From Cypionkella sp. (GTDB lineage Bacteria; Pseudomonadota; Alphaproteobacteria; Rhodobacterales; Rhodobacteraceae), in assembly GCF_028290025.1 (NCBI RefSeq), contig NZ_JAQGKQ010000112.1, positions 62,001 to 126,000 of the forward strand: a DNA stretch of 64,000 nucleotides. Direction: 5' to 3'. The notes under the pieces were generated by a model. The model was not told where the DNA came from. It was given only the letters and a program-made list of their open reading frames with translations, and made no database searches. The position numbers and the translations under genes were made by a program. This document shows, one piece after another, positions 18,033-26,913 of the stretch. The first letter of the stretch is position 1. Each line of letters opens with the position of its first letter.

Positions 18033-18312
18033 AAACTCGCCCCATGTGTGCTGATGTCGCCGTTGTCAGTCGCGCAATATCTGCCGGCGGGCCAAGCGCA
18101 ATTCGATCTGGTGATCTTTGACGAAGCCTCGCAGATTTCGACATGGGATGCGATTGGCGCGATTGCGGCGGCAAACAAGCGATCATCGTGGGTGATCCGC
18201 GTCAGTTGCCGCCGACGAACTTCTTTGGCCGTAGCAATGATGGCGACGGCGATGACCTTGCCGAATACGAAAAGGATATGCCGTCGATCTTGGATGAAGT
18301 CTCCGCAACTGC
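18033..18312 (+). pseudogene. Inverted helicase-core fragment (motif II region) of the DUF4011-family gene
   Basis: On the plus strand, opposite to the rest of the gene, the frame at 18033 reads [20 protein letters not shown], then [19 protein letters not shown]. This is the Walker B/motif II of SF1 helicases (DEAS). After a one-base shift near 18165 the next frame continues [18 protein letters not shown] (motif III) and ends near [11 protein letters not shown] at about 18308. In relatives this block lies in line with the DUF4011 and DUF3320 parts. Here both flanking parts are on the minus strand, so this block has been flipped. Junctions are estimated to within about 15 bases. Confidence 0.8.
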
Positions 18313-19320
18313 AATCCCAGCGCCGCCGCCTGCCCCCGCGTCGCCAGCCATTTCATCCAATCGGGCAGCCGCGCTTGCACCGCTTCGATGGCGGCAAGAT
18401 GCGGCATAAGCTGATCAACAGGCACATTTGCGTCGCCGCCCCTGGCTGCGAGGCCAACATATCGGCGGCCAGAGCGGTTTCTGCGGCTGCCAGACGCCGC
18501 AACAGCGGTTCAAACCCGCCACCGTCGCGCTGTATCAGACTTGCGCGTTGTTCCATCAAGCGCGCGCACGGCACGCCTGCATCGGTCAGTCTTGCTTCAA
18601 GTTTGGCAAAGCCGTCGGCCTCATCCAGCACAGCGGATAGCGCAGCTATATCAGGACGCTCACCCACAAATCCGGGCAATGCGGATAGCGGAGACTGGGC
18701 AACAAGCCCTTGCGCCCTGAGCAGTCGCTTAAGCGCCGCAATATCTGTGGCAGGATCGGCAGTGCCGCCATTCGCATAGGATTGAAGAAGTTTTTGCAGC
18801 TTGGTCTTCGCGATACCGGCCAGCGGCCACATCTTGGTCTGCGCTTCTCGCCATTGAATATCCAGCGATTCTAATGGCATTTCGGCAATCACATCATCCG
18901 GGTAACTGGCAGCCAACGCCTGCCGTTGATCACGGCAAGTCCGGATTGCTTCGGCGAATGAGGCCAGCTCTGCGCGCAAAGCCTGGCCCCCGTTCAAAGC
19001 GACCTCGGACACCGCGGGGCGACCCAAACGAGCGGGAGGCACCATGCCTAGCGCGGCCACAACTTCCGGCAAGCCGACGATGGTGGCAGGGTATCCGAGC
19101 AGTTCCGCCAACCCGCGCCTTGCCGCTTGCGCCTCGTGCAATGTAATGCGCAGTCGGGCCGCTGCCGCAAGGAACGCATCCTGCCAGCCAAATGACCATT
19201 CCCCAGGAGCAACCAACAACAGCGGGCCACCCGTGCCCAGATCGGCGACGATGCGATACCGTTGCCCCAACTCCGCCGCGAGCCCGCACAACCGCAGCCA
19301 AGTATGCTGATCGTGGCAAT
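18183..19320 (-). pseudogene. Middle portion of the DUF4011-family helicase, frameshifted
   Basis: The frame 18353-19291 continues the broken gene after a shift near 19320: LCGLAAELGQRYRIVADLGTG, LLLVAPGEWSFGWQDAFLAAA and on to [17 protein letters not shown] second shift near 18430 moves the coding sense to the frame ending at 18183, which reads [20 protein letters not shown], then [15 protein letters not shown], and stops resembling the family at about 18312 where the inverted block begins. The long helicase stretch that should follow (to motif II) is missing. Confidence 0.75.
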
Positions 19321-20667
19321 CCTTGTTGGGAACGCCAAAGATAGTACCCCCGCAGGCTGCTTAGCCACGCGCCCAATCGCCTGATAAACGCTGAAACCCT
19401 GAGTGCCGGGTAAATGCAGCGCCGCGACATAGCCGTTCAACTGATCGCGTGTCACCCGCAGATCATCGGTGACGCGGACCCAGTCCGCCGTGCTATGTCC
19501 GCTGGCACGATCCCATGAGCGGTCAAGTTGCGTTAAAACCGCTTTGCGGTCGGCTTTGTTGGAGTGCAGTTCCAAAACCGCCGTGCCCAAGCCATGCCGC
19601 TCAAGCCGCCGATGCACCACGTCCAATGCGGCGGCCTTCTCGGCCACGAACAACACGGTGCGGCCCCGGCCCAGTTGATCAGCGATGATATTGGTGATTG
19701 TCTGGCTTTTGCCAGTTCCGGGTGGGCCAATCAGCACAAAATCTCGCTGCTGCGCCGCTGCCATCACCGCTGCGAGTTGCGAGCTGTCGACGGGCAACGG
19801 TGCCAGCAAATCCGCAGGAGCATGTTTGCGGTCAATATCAGCAGGCTGCGGCATCGCCCGCGTGCTGCCTTCAAAACTTTCGGTCGGACTATCCACCAAA
19901 TGCCGCACCAAACGGCTTTCTCGTAAATTGTCGGTGCGGTCGACCAAATCCTTCCACATTAAGTATTTCGCGAAGGAAAATGTCGAAAGCGCGCAATCCT
20001 CCAGCACCTCGAACCCGGCTACATCCCGGACTTTATGCCGCAAAATCTGCAAAATGCGCGGAATATCCAGGCCGCTTTCATCGCGTGGCAATTCACCTTC
20101 CAACTCAGGCATCCGCAACTCAAAGTCGCGTTTCAGGAATTCCAGCAGCGTCGCGTTGATGCGCACCTCGTCTTCAAGCTGCGACAGTCGAAACTCTGAT
20201 TGCGCCGAGCGACGCTCCAGCTTGACAGGCAGCAGCAGCAACGGCGCGCGGTAATGGCGTGGGTCGCTGTCGGTGCGCTTCCAGCGCAGAAAACCCACCG
20301 CCAAAAACAGCGTATTGGTGCCACCTTCGGCTGCATCGCTGCGGGCCTTGCGGTAAAGCTCGGTCAGACGGTTGGTCATGTCGCGGCTGGTCAGGGGCAC
20401 GGCAACCTGACCACGCACCATAGCGTCGCGCGCCAACCCGACCTCAATCTGACGCGCTTCTTCGGCAGCCAAATCGCGGCCAGACACCGCATGTTCATCC
20501 TTTAGCGCCAGCAGACGAAACACCGTGCCATCTGCAAGCTGATCTTCCAACCCAGACACGTCCGGGCAGACCATCGGGATTGCCAGCTTGGTATCCTTGA
20601 AGTTCAGCAAACGATTGGCCAGCGACAGTTCGAGCAACTTGCGCTGCCAACGCTCAATCCGGCCCAT
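19048..20667 (-). pseudogene. DUF4011 domain and helicase Walker A portion of the giant helicase
   Basis: This is the best-preserved fragment, 539 codons. It starts IERWQRKLLELSLANRLLNF, the DUF4011 signature, and continues through KDTKLAIPMVCPDV and RLLALKDEHAV. SF1 helicase motif I appears in VLIGPPGTGKSQTITNIIAD (about residues 311-330), followed by TVLFVAEKAAALDVVHRRL. Family sense is lost after SLAFPTR at about 19325 because of a frameshift. The start at 20667 is artificial; the natural protein continued from the fragment at 20604-21365. Homologues are intact proteins of well over 1,500 residues. Confidence 0.85.
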
Positions 20668-21365
20668 GGCTGTGGGGTGGGCGCAATTTCGATCAACTCA
20701 CCCGGCAGATGGCCCAGATCAAGCGGACGTGGCAGCGCGGCAGCGGCGACCGTTTCATCCTCAACACCGGCCTCTTGCGCCACCCGGTGACTTGCCAACG
20801 GGCGAATACGCGCCGCCCGGGCGCGGTTGATATCGACGACCTGTATAAACTCTGTCTCGCGCGCTTCAGACAGCCGATCCCGGCCCGCATCCACCGCAGC
20901 TTCAAATCCTATACCGGGGCGCTTGGTCAGCAGCGTGGTTTCCAGCGGCACGAAATCACGCGCCGCAGCAGCTTTGCGCACTGCAACCACGTCGGGCTCT
21001 ACCAGTCGGCCAAAATTGCGCGCCACCAGCCAGACGCCGACCCAAGCGTGACCTTGCGAGAACAAAATCGCAGTGTTCAGCCCCGCTGCCTCGAACGCAG
21101 CCGCCAGCAACAATGTGCTGTCCAGACAGGTGGCCAAACCCTCGCCGACGATCCGCTCGGGGTCTCGCACCTTTTGACCCGTCCGCTCAAACGAAGCAGG
21201 CGGCACGGCATAGGTCAGCCCCAGTCCAGTCGCCGCCGACCATATCGCCCCTGCGATCATCCAGACCCGCATCGGATCACCCGACTGATAGCGTTCAGGG
21301 CAAATCAAAGCGATTGCAAATCGGTCACCCGAACGTCGGGACAAGCGGCACGAGCAATGTCGCAA
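20604..21365 (-). pseudogene. N-terminal transglutaminase-like portion of the DUF4011-family helicase
   Basis: The frame carries YQSGDPMRVWMIAGAIWSAA, LTYAVPPASFERTGQKVRDP, GEGLATCLDSTLLLAAAFEA and FSQGHAWVGVWL. This Cys/His-containing, transglutaminase-like domain precedes DUF4011 in this family. Family similarity ends at IEIAPTPQ near 20665, where a one-base shift moves the sense to the frame 19048-20667. The first ~20 codons overlap the end of the YhaN-like ATPase gene. The family's usual N-terminal beta-rich region is not seen, so the gene is probably also truncated at this end. Confidence 0.75.
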
Positions 21366-24300
21366 AGGTGGCGATGGTGGGTAAGGTAAATCACCTGACC
21401 CGAGCGCGACATGTCGGCAAGCAAAGTAAACGCCGCAGCGGCGCGGTCATCATCAAAGGTTTCCATGATGTCATCGGCAATGAATGGCACGGTGGGGCGA
21501 CTTTGCGCGAGTTCGTGATAGCCTGCGATACGCAGCGCGAGGTATAGCTGAAACCGCGTGCCCTTTGAGAGATCGGCGGCCAGTTTCGCGGCACCTGTCG
21601 CCGACAAAGCCACCAGCACCTCGGATCCGCCATCGGGCTGTGCGGCAAGGCCAGTATACGCCCCCCGGCTTAGGCTGTGAAACTCTGCCGAGGCGCGATC
21701 GAGCATGGCGCTGCGGTGGCTGTCGCGGTAGCGGCGCAGACCTTGCTCCACCGCGATCAGACCGAAGCGCCGCGCCAGATGTGTCTGTGCGCCGTCCCGC
21801 AGAGCGTTCAGCAGATTGGCACGTTCAGCTTCAAGGCGCGCCACGGCATCATCGCCGCCGACGGCGCTTAGCTGACGCTTCGCCTCCAGTAGAATTGCAA
21901 AGGCCGCCTGCGTTTCGCTGTGACAAAGCTCCAATGCGGCCTGTGTCGCGGCCTCTTGTGCAGTCAACGCGGCATCGTCACCCGACTCGGTTTGCTGGGG
22001 GTGGTTGGCAAGATCAACGCGCAGGCCACGGATTTCACGCCGCAACTGGGTCACGCGCTGGCAGTCCACCACATGACTGCCAAGCTTGGCACCGCCTTCT
22101 GTCCAGCCGAGTGCTGCGCCAAACTCGCTTAACGCCGCTGCATTGGTTTCAGCCCGCCGCTTATCCTCTGTCTGCGCCGCATTGTCTTCGGTCAGATTGC
22201 GCGTCAATTCAGCCAGCTTGGTGCTGGCATCTTCGGCCTGACGCAGGCGCGCAGGCAATTCTGCCCAAGATGTCTCAAGCGGCAGTTGGATTGCCAACAG
22301 GATCAGCGCCACGGCGTCGCGAAAGCCTGCGCGGTTTTGCTCCATCTTGCCAATACGGTCCGACAACCCAGCGAGCAGGGCCGCATCGCGCCCCAGCGCA
22401 TCCAGAAGCTCAAGCATATCGCCCAGACCTGCGTTGTCGGCGGGTAAGCCTGCAAGCGCAGTGTTGGCGCTGGCAGTCTGCCAAGCGGTCAGCCATGCCG
22501 CCGCATTGACCTCGGCTGCGGTGTGATCGTTGATGCGCTCTTGCAGTTCGGTATGCAATTCGCCGAGTTGACGGCGGGCGTCGCGGTGCTTATCCGAGGC
22601 GTCCAGCCGTGCGGTTGCCGTCGCCCAAAGCGCATCAAAACCGCCATGATCCGGGCCAAGCCCAAGCGTGGCCTGAAGCGCCGCTGTGGCAGTTCGCAAA
22701 TCGGCATCAGCGCGGCCGAGCGCATCGTCGGACTGCCGCAGCGCCGCACGAACCCCCAAGGCTGCAATCCGCAGGTCAAGCCAAACGCGTAGATCCGGCA
22801 AAGCGGCCCCCGTCAGGCCAAGCGTAGCACAGGTGGCGTCGAGCGTAACCGCAAGTGCATCGCGTTCAGCGCGGGCTTGCGCACATTGATTTTGCGCCGA
22901 AACCACCTCTGCCACCAGCTCGGCGCGGCGCGCGGCGTCAACCACAGCCAACCGCGCCCGCGCCATCGTATCTGCCAACAATGCCGAAATCTGATCATCC
23001 TGCCGCAGTGACGCCTCAAAAGCATCCGCACTTGCAGACTTCAAATCAGCGCGATGGCTGGCCCAACGGGCTTCGCGTCGGCTGCGCGCCGCAGCCGCAT
23101 CGGCCAAAGTGACACCCGCTGCCACCTCTGTCGCCTGACCTGCCAGCGCCTCGGCACTGTCATAAGCGGATTGCGCCTGTTGCAGCGCGCGCTCGGTATC
23201 TGCAACGGCTTGTTGGCAGCGTTCAGCATCACCAACCCAAGCCTCAACCTGCCAGCTGGCCGGAACCCCAAGCGCTGCCAGCGCGTCGGCATCGCCGCTC
23301 CACGGCGCAAGCGTTTGCAGCGCGGCTTGCATCTGCGCCGCAAATGCGTCTCGCTCGCGCAATACCATACGCAAAACACCACTCGGGTCTGCCGTGCGAA
23401 ACCGCGTCAGCAACACCTGCAAGCCGGCAAGATCTTCCGGCGTGCCGGGATCGCCAAGCCGATTTTGCGCGGTTTTCAGTTTGGCACTGGCCTTCGTAGC
23501 CTCGCCTGTCGCACGCTCGACAGCGGTGAAGACACCCGAGCGTTCGGCCAGCAAGCCGCGCAGCGCGCCCAAGCGCGCCGGGTCCAGCAACAATGCGTCA
23601 ACCGCTACACCGGGCCGACCCAAACGCACAAGGCTTTCCCGCAATGCCGTCTCGACGTGTGCCGCCTCATCTCTGCGGCGCGGCAAGTCCTGCACGGCGG
23701 TGTCATGTGCCGAACGCAGCGCATCGGCCGACAGAATCGCATCTCGTACGCCCAAGATCGCGGGGTCCGGCGTCATTCTGGCAGTGCGAGATTCCAGCAT
23801 CTCGATCCGCTCGGCACGCTCACCAATCCGGCTTGCCAAGACACTGCGAGCCTCGTCCAACGCCTGATGGTTCTGCACCACCACGTCGTCGGCGTCGGGC
23901 AAATGTGCATATTCGGCATGATCGGCCTCTAGCCGCGCCAGACGCTCACGCAAAGGCAAGACTGCCAACGCACCTTGCAGATCGCGCAGGGTCTGGGTGT
24001 TGGCAGCTTCGGCGTCGCGCGCGATGTGCCAGTTGCGTTCGGCCACAGTAGCTTCGCGGCCCAACCGCTGATAAGTCGCAGCCGAGGTGTCAAGCGCGCG
24101 ACGCTGGCGATCCAACTCGGCCAACCGGGTCTTTGCCTCGGAAACCATGCCCTTGCGGCCGCCGGCACGGTGAAATCCGTCCAACTCGACCCGGATCGCA
24201 GCCAGCTGCGGGCCAAGCCCGGCAAGCCCGGCACTGGCCGAAAACAACATCTCACCCAGATCACCCCGGCTTGCGAGAATGCCTTCACCGCCTTTTTCCA

Positions 24301-24694
24301 GCGTCTCATCATCCAGCGAAAACATCGCCATATAGCCTTCGCGCGAAAGCCCACCCAGCGCCGATTGCAGCAAAGCATCCGGCACCGCAGCGCCATGCGC
24401 GTCAAGAAGACTGGAAGCGGTGCGTTTTTGCCGTGATAGATTCAGCATACCACCGGCATGGCTGATCTGAGCCCCGATCCACATCGTGGGTCCGGCATGT
24501 TTGAAATCGTAGCGGCTGCGTGACGGGATGCCGTAAAGGAAATCCAGCCAAGCCGAGAACAGCGTCGATTTGCCAGCCTCGTTCGGCCCGAAGATCACAT
24601 GCAGATCAGCGCCACCGACTGCGGGCGCGGGAAACGCCAGCTTTGCCTCGGTAAAGCGGCCGTAACGGGTCAGATCCAAGCCTTCCAAGCGCAT
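21305..24694 (-). CDS. YhaN-like SMC/RecF-type AAA ATPase
   Basis: This 1129-residue ATPase has the split head of the SbcC/Rad50/YhaN group. Walker A is GPNEAGKS at residues 36-43. A very long Ala/Leu/Arg-rich coiled-coil middle covers about residues 180-970. The signature LSKGTRFQLYLALRIAG lies at about 1045, Walker B IADDIMETFDDD at about 1072-1083, and the switch THHRH at about 1107. Such proteins hold DNA ends and drive a partner Mre11-like nuclease. The partner is encoded immediately upstream with a one-base TGATG overlap, so the two should be made in equal amounts. The gene is intact, and the broken DUF4011 gene follows it directly. Confidence 0.9.
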   Translation of the reverse strand: MRLEGLDLTRYGRFTEAKLAFPAPAVGGADLHVIFGPNEAGKSTLFSAWLDFLYGIPSRSRYDFKHAGPTMWIGAQISHAGGMLNLSRQKRTASSLLDAHGAAVPDALLQSALGGLSREGYMAMFSLDDETLEKGGEGILASRGDLGEMLFSASAGLAGLGPQLAAIRVELDGFHRAGGRKGMVSEAKTRLAELDRQRRALDTSAATYQRLGREATVAERNWHIARDAEAANTQTLRDLQGALAVLPLRERLARLEADHAEYAHLPDADDVVVQNHQALDEARSVLASRIGERAERIEMLESRTARMTPDPAILGVRDAILSADALRSAHDTAVQDLPRRRDEAAHVETALRESLVRLGRPGVAVDALLLDPARLGALRGLLAERSGVFTAVERATGEATKASAKLKTAQNRLGDPGTPEDLAGLQVLLTRFRTADPSGVLRMVLRERDAFAAQMQAALQTLAPWSGDADALAALGVPASWQVEAWVGDAERCQQAVADTERALQQAQSAYDSAEALAGQATEVAAGVTLADAAAARSRREARWASHRADLKSASADAFEASLRQDDQISALLADTMARARLAVVDAARRAELVAEVVSAQNQCAQARAERDALAVTLDATCATLGLTGAALPDLRVWLDLRIAALGVRAALRQSDDALGRADADLRTATAALQATLGLGPDHGGFDALWATATARLDASDKHRDARRQLGELHTELQERINDHTAAEVNAAAWLTAWQTASANTALAGLPADNAGLGDMLELLDALGRDAALLAGLSDRIGKMEQNRAGFRDAVALILLAIQLPLETSWAELPARLRQAEDASTKLAELTRNLTEDNAAQTEDKRRAETNAAALSEFGAALGWTEGGAKLGSHVVDCQRVTQLRREIRGLRVDLANHPQQTESGDDAALTAQEAATQAALELCHSETQAAFAILLEAKRQLSAVGGDDAVARLEAERANLLNALRDGAQTHLARRFGLIAVEQGLRRYRDSHRSAMLDRASAEFHSLSRGAYTGLAAQPDGGSEVLVALSATGAAKLAADLSKGTRFQLYLALRIAGYHELAQSRPTVPFIADDIMETFDDDRAAAAFTLLADMSRSGQVIYLTHHRHLCDIARAACPDVRVTDLQSL

Positions 24695-25965
24695 CAGACG
24701 TCTGCACCCGCGCTAAGCCGAGCCACGATCTGCGCGCTGCCATCCGCCAGCAACAAGCCTCGCGCGGCAGCAACAACGTCTGCATCGTCGCCTAATAAAT
24801 CACGCAATTCCGGCGGTAAATCGAGCATCAACACGCGCGCCGCCTCGGCCAATGCCGCCAGCAGCGCCGGATCATTCGGCAACTCAGCCATAACGATACC
24901 GACCAGATCGGCAGGCAACTGGCTGGAGATGCCTGCTCCCAGCGAAGTGGTGCCATTCTCTAGCTTGTCGATCCAGATGCCCCCAACCGATGCGGCGACA
25001 GTATGGGCTTCCTCGCACAGCCGGTCCAGATCGCGGGCCAGCCGCCACGCAAGCGGCGTCGAGCCTACCAGCATCGGGCGCAACACCAGATGCGGCTCGG
25101 CGCGCGGCGCGCATGCCACGTCACGCAGTGCGCTGTCGACAGCCGAGATCACCTCTGCCCACTCCGAAATATCAGTAAGATCAATCCGCAGCCGATCAAA
25201 CCGCAGCGCAGCAACACTGCGCTCTTCAGTCACCGCATTTCCCTGATCATCCACTGCCACAAGCGTCACCGAACAGGCCCCGGCCTCACCAATATCACGT
25301 CCCTGCGCAATACCGGGCATTACCACCGTCGCCCGACCGCGATGCTCTGACCTGCGATGAATATGGCCAAGCGCCCAGTAATCGTAACCATGTGCATCCA
25401 AATCCGCGACACTACAGGGTGCATAAACATCATGCCGTGCGCTGCCGTTAAGGCTGGTGTGCATCATGCCGATGTTAAACGCCCCCGCCACCGCGACAGG
25501 ATACAGCGGCAACAGGCTGCCGACCGCAATCGGCTCTGCAAAGCTGACGCCGTGCACGGCAACCAAATGGCCGGCTACCTCGAAGGTTACGGTTTTTGCC
25601 TTCGGCCCAAATACCAGCGTCCCTGCAGGCGGATCAAGTTCACGCGTAACCTTTGAGATCGCATCGTGATTGCCGCGAATGATAAAGCAGCGGATGCCAG
25701 CCTCCTCCAGCCGCAGCAGTTCTTGCTTCAAAAACCGTGCGGTTTTGGCAGAACTCAACCCGCCATCCCAAAGATCCCCCGCGATCAGCACCGCGTCAAC
25801 GGCCTCGGCCAAGGACAGGTCTACAATCTTCGTCAGCGCTGATCGGCTTGCGACCCCCACCTGATCGGCAAGATCAGCGTTGCGCAGCGCCAGCGACACC
25901 AAAGGCGAGTCCAGATGCAAATCCGCAGTGTGGATAAATCGGAAAGCCAAATGTTTGAAAACCAT
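24694..25965 (-). CDS. YhaO-like DNA exonuclease (Mre11/SbcD-type metallophosphoesterase)
   Basis: The 423-residue protein has all the phosphoesterase motifs of SbcD/Mre11: FIHTADLHLDSP (residues 10-20), GDLWDGG (about 65), RGNHDAIS (about 97) and GHIHRRSE (about 200), with MHTSLNG between them. A capping C-terminal domain of about 180 residues follows. It should be an Mn-dependent DNA end nuclease working with the downstream YhaN-like ATPase, as in the Bacillus YhaO/YhaN pair. It is the first gene of the operon; the 197 bases to the upstream tRNA-Val terminator should hold the promoter. I see no LexA-type site there. Confidence 0.9.
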   Translation of the reverse strand: MVFKHLAFRFIHTADLHLDSPLVSLALRNADLADQVGVASRSALTKIVDLSLAEAVDAVLIAGDLWDGGLSSAKTARFLKQELLRLEEAGIRCFIIRGNHDAISKVTRELDPPAGTLVFGPKAKTVTFEVAGHLVAVHGVSFAEPIAVGSLLPLYPVAVAGAFNIGMMHTSLNGSARHDVYAPCSVADLDAHGYDYWALGHIHRRSEHRGRATVVMPGIAQGRDIGEAGACSVTLVAVDDQGNAVTEERSVAALRFDRLRIDLTDISEWAEVISAVDSALRDVACAPRAEPHLVLRPMLVGSTPLAWRLARDLDRLCEEAHTVAASVGGIWIDKLENGTTSLGAGISSQLPADLVGIVMAELPNDPALLAALAEAARVLMLDLPPELRDLLGDDADVVAAARGLLLADGSAQIVARLSAGADV

Positions 25966-26114
25966 CTATAAAATCGGATGAGTGGCTACAACGCGCCCGC
26001 CGCTTTGGTTGACTATTCGCAGCGCGCAGTCGGAAATCAAGCCTTATCGGCGTGTGATCTGTTTTTGCCTTAAGGTAGCTTCAATCTCGTAACCTGAGGT
26101 GTAACCCAAAACGT

Positions 26115-26144
26115 AAAAAACCCCTCGGTTACAAGGGGTTTTTT
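26115..26144 (-). terminator. Intrinsic terminator after tRNA-Val (CAC), bidirectional
   Basis: AAAAAACCCCT and AGGGGTTTTTT form a perfect stem with an 8-base loop, with A and T runs on the two sides. It lies 18 bases downstream of the tRNA-Val end and separates it from the YhaO/YhaN operon. Confidence 0.9.
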
Positions 26145-26162
26145 AAGATCAATAGCTTGTAA

Positions 26163-26237
26163 TGGTGGGAGATAAGGGATTTGAACCCCTGACATCGTCG
26201 ATGTGAACGACGCGCTCTACCACTGAGCTAATCTCCC
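26163..26237 (-). tRNA. tRNA-Val (CAC)
   Basis: The minus strand folds as a 75-nt cloverleaf: acceptor GGGAGAT with ATCTCCC, D-arm AGCTCAGTGGTAGAGC, anticodon stem CGTCG/CGACG, loop TTCACAT giving CAC, T-arm GGGTTCAAATCCC, and encoded CCA (26163-26165). Confidence 0.96.
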
Positions 26238-26249
26238 GTTGCGGGGTAT

Positions 26250-26744
26250 TTAGCTGGCTTCGCCGGCCCCTGCAAGAGCCTCTTTACCAGCATTTTTGGC
26301 CGGTTTCTTCTCGCCGCCGCGGCGCAGTTTCAGCGTCAGCAACTGCCCGGTAGCATCGGCTTTTTGATTGGCAATCCGCACCCGGCCGAACGGCGGCAGG
26401 TTCAGGCTTTCGCCCGCTTCCATGGCTTTGCCAAGTTCGACCAGCGTTGCTTCGACGATAGTGCGCACGTCTTTTTTGTTGTGCTCAACCGATCCCGCAA
26501 CCCGCTCTATCAGGTCTTTTACCTTCATTTGCGCCACAGCTTTGGCATCCGTGTCAGCGATTTCGGCGATCTCGTTCATGTTTTTCCCTGCAACTTGTGA
26601 CTTTACCGCGACTGCGGCGGCTTCGGACTTTTTCGCAACGCGGGCTGTTTTCGCTGCGGCAGATTTCGCAGTGACGCTGCCTGCTGCGGTTTTCGATTTC
26701 AATGTTTTTGGCGCAGGTTCGGCGCTCGCGGATTTCGTAACCAT
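26250..26744 (-). CDS. HU-family DNA-binding protein with Lys/Ala-rich N-terminal tail
   Basis: The 164-residue protein combines a disordered basic N-terminus (about residues 1-60, rich in Lys, Ala, Ser and Thr, similar to eukaryotic histone H1 tails) with an HU/IHF-like domain (about 70-150). That domain contains VKDLIERVAGSVEHNKKDVR, EATLVELGKAMEAGESLNLP and FGRVRIANQKADATGQ. A short Lys/Ala tail ends it. It would bend and compact DNA non-specifically. It is monocistronic and lies between tRNA-Val and lon; normal HU proteins are about 90 residues, so the tail is the notable feature. Confidence 0.85.
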   Translation of the reverse strand: MVTKSASAEPAPKTLKSKTAAGSVTAKSAAAKTARVAKKSEAAAVAVKSQVAGKNMNEIAEIADTDAKAVAQMKVKDLIERVAGSVEHNKKDVRTIVEATLVELGKAMEAGESLNLPPFGRVRIANQKADATGQLLTLKLRRGGEKKPAKNAGKEALAGAGEAS

Positions 26745-26856
26745 TCAAAACTCTCCCATTGGGGCTTACTTAGAAACAGACATAGAAGATTATCGCTTAA
26801 CGAGAAACCAATACTTGCATTTTATTCTAAAACCAAGCTGTCAAAGCGAAAAAACA

Positions 26857-26886
26857 CAAGGGCGCGAGTTTGCACTCGCGCCCTTG
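26857..26886 (-). terminator. Strong intrinsic terminator after lon
   Basis: A 13-bp perfect stem, CAAGGGCGCGAGT paired with ACTCGCGCCCTTG, encloses a 4-base loop. On the minus strand it is followed by TGTTTTTT. It lies 27 bases downstream of the lon stop codon. Confidence 0.92.
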
Positions 26887-26913
26887 CTGATATTTTAGAC
26901 GAGATTTTGCGCT

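Noticed and set aside
17841-18779. 312-codon open frame on the plus strand
   Set aside because: Only about 18033-18165 carries protein-family sense (inverted helicase motif II). The rest is antisense to DUF3320 and to the middle fragment of the broken helicase.
21484-22509. 341-codon open frame on the plus strand
   Set aside because: Antisense to the YhaN-like ATPase coiled coil; composition is typical of a shadow frame.
25966-26114. LexA (SOS) box before the YhaO-like gene
   Set aside because: No GTTC-n7-GTTC or related dyad was found in this stretch.
16805-26237. Attachment-site duplication from a tRNA-Val
   Set aside because: I compared the 3' ends of both tRNA-Val genes with the flanks and saw no matching direct repeat; the two tRNA ends themselves differ.
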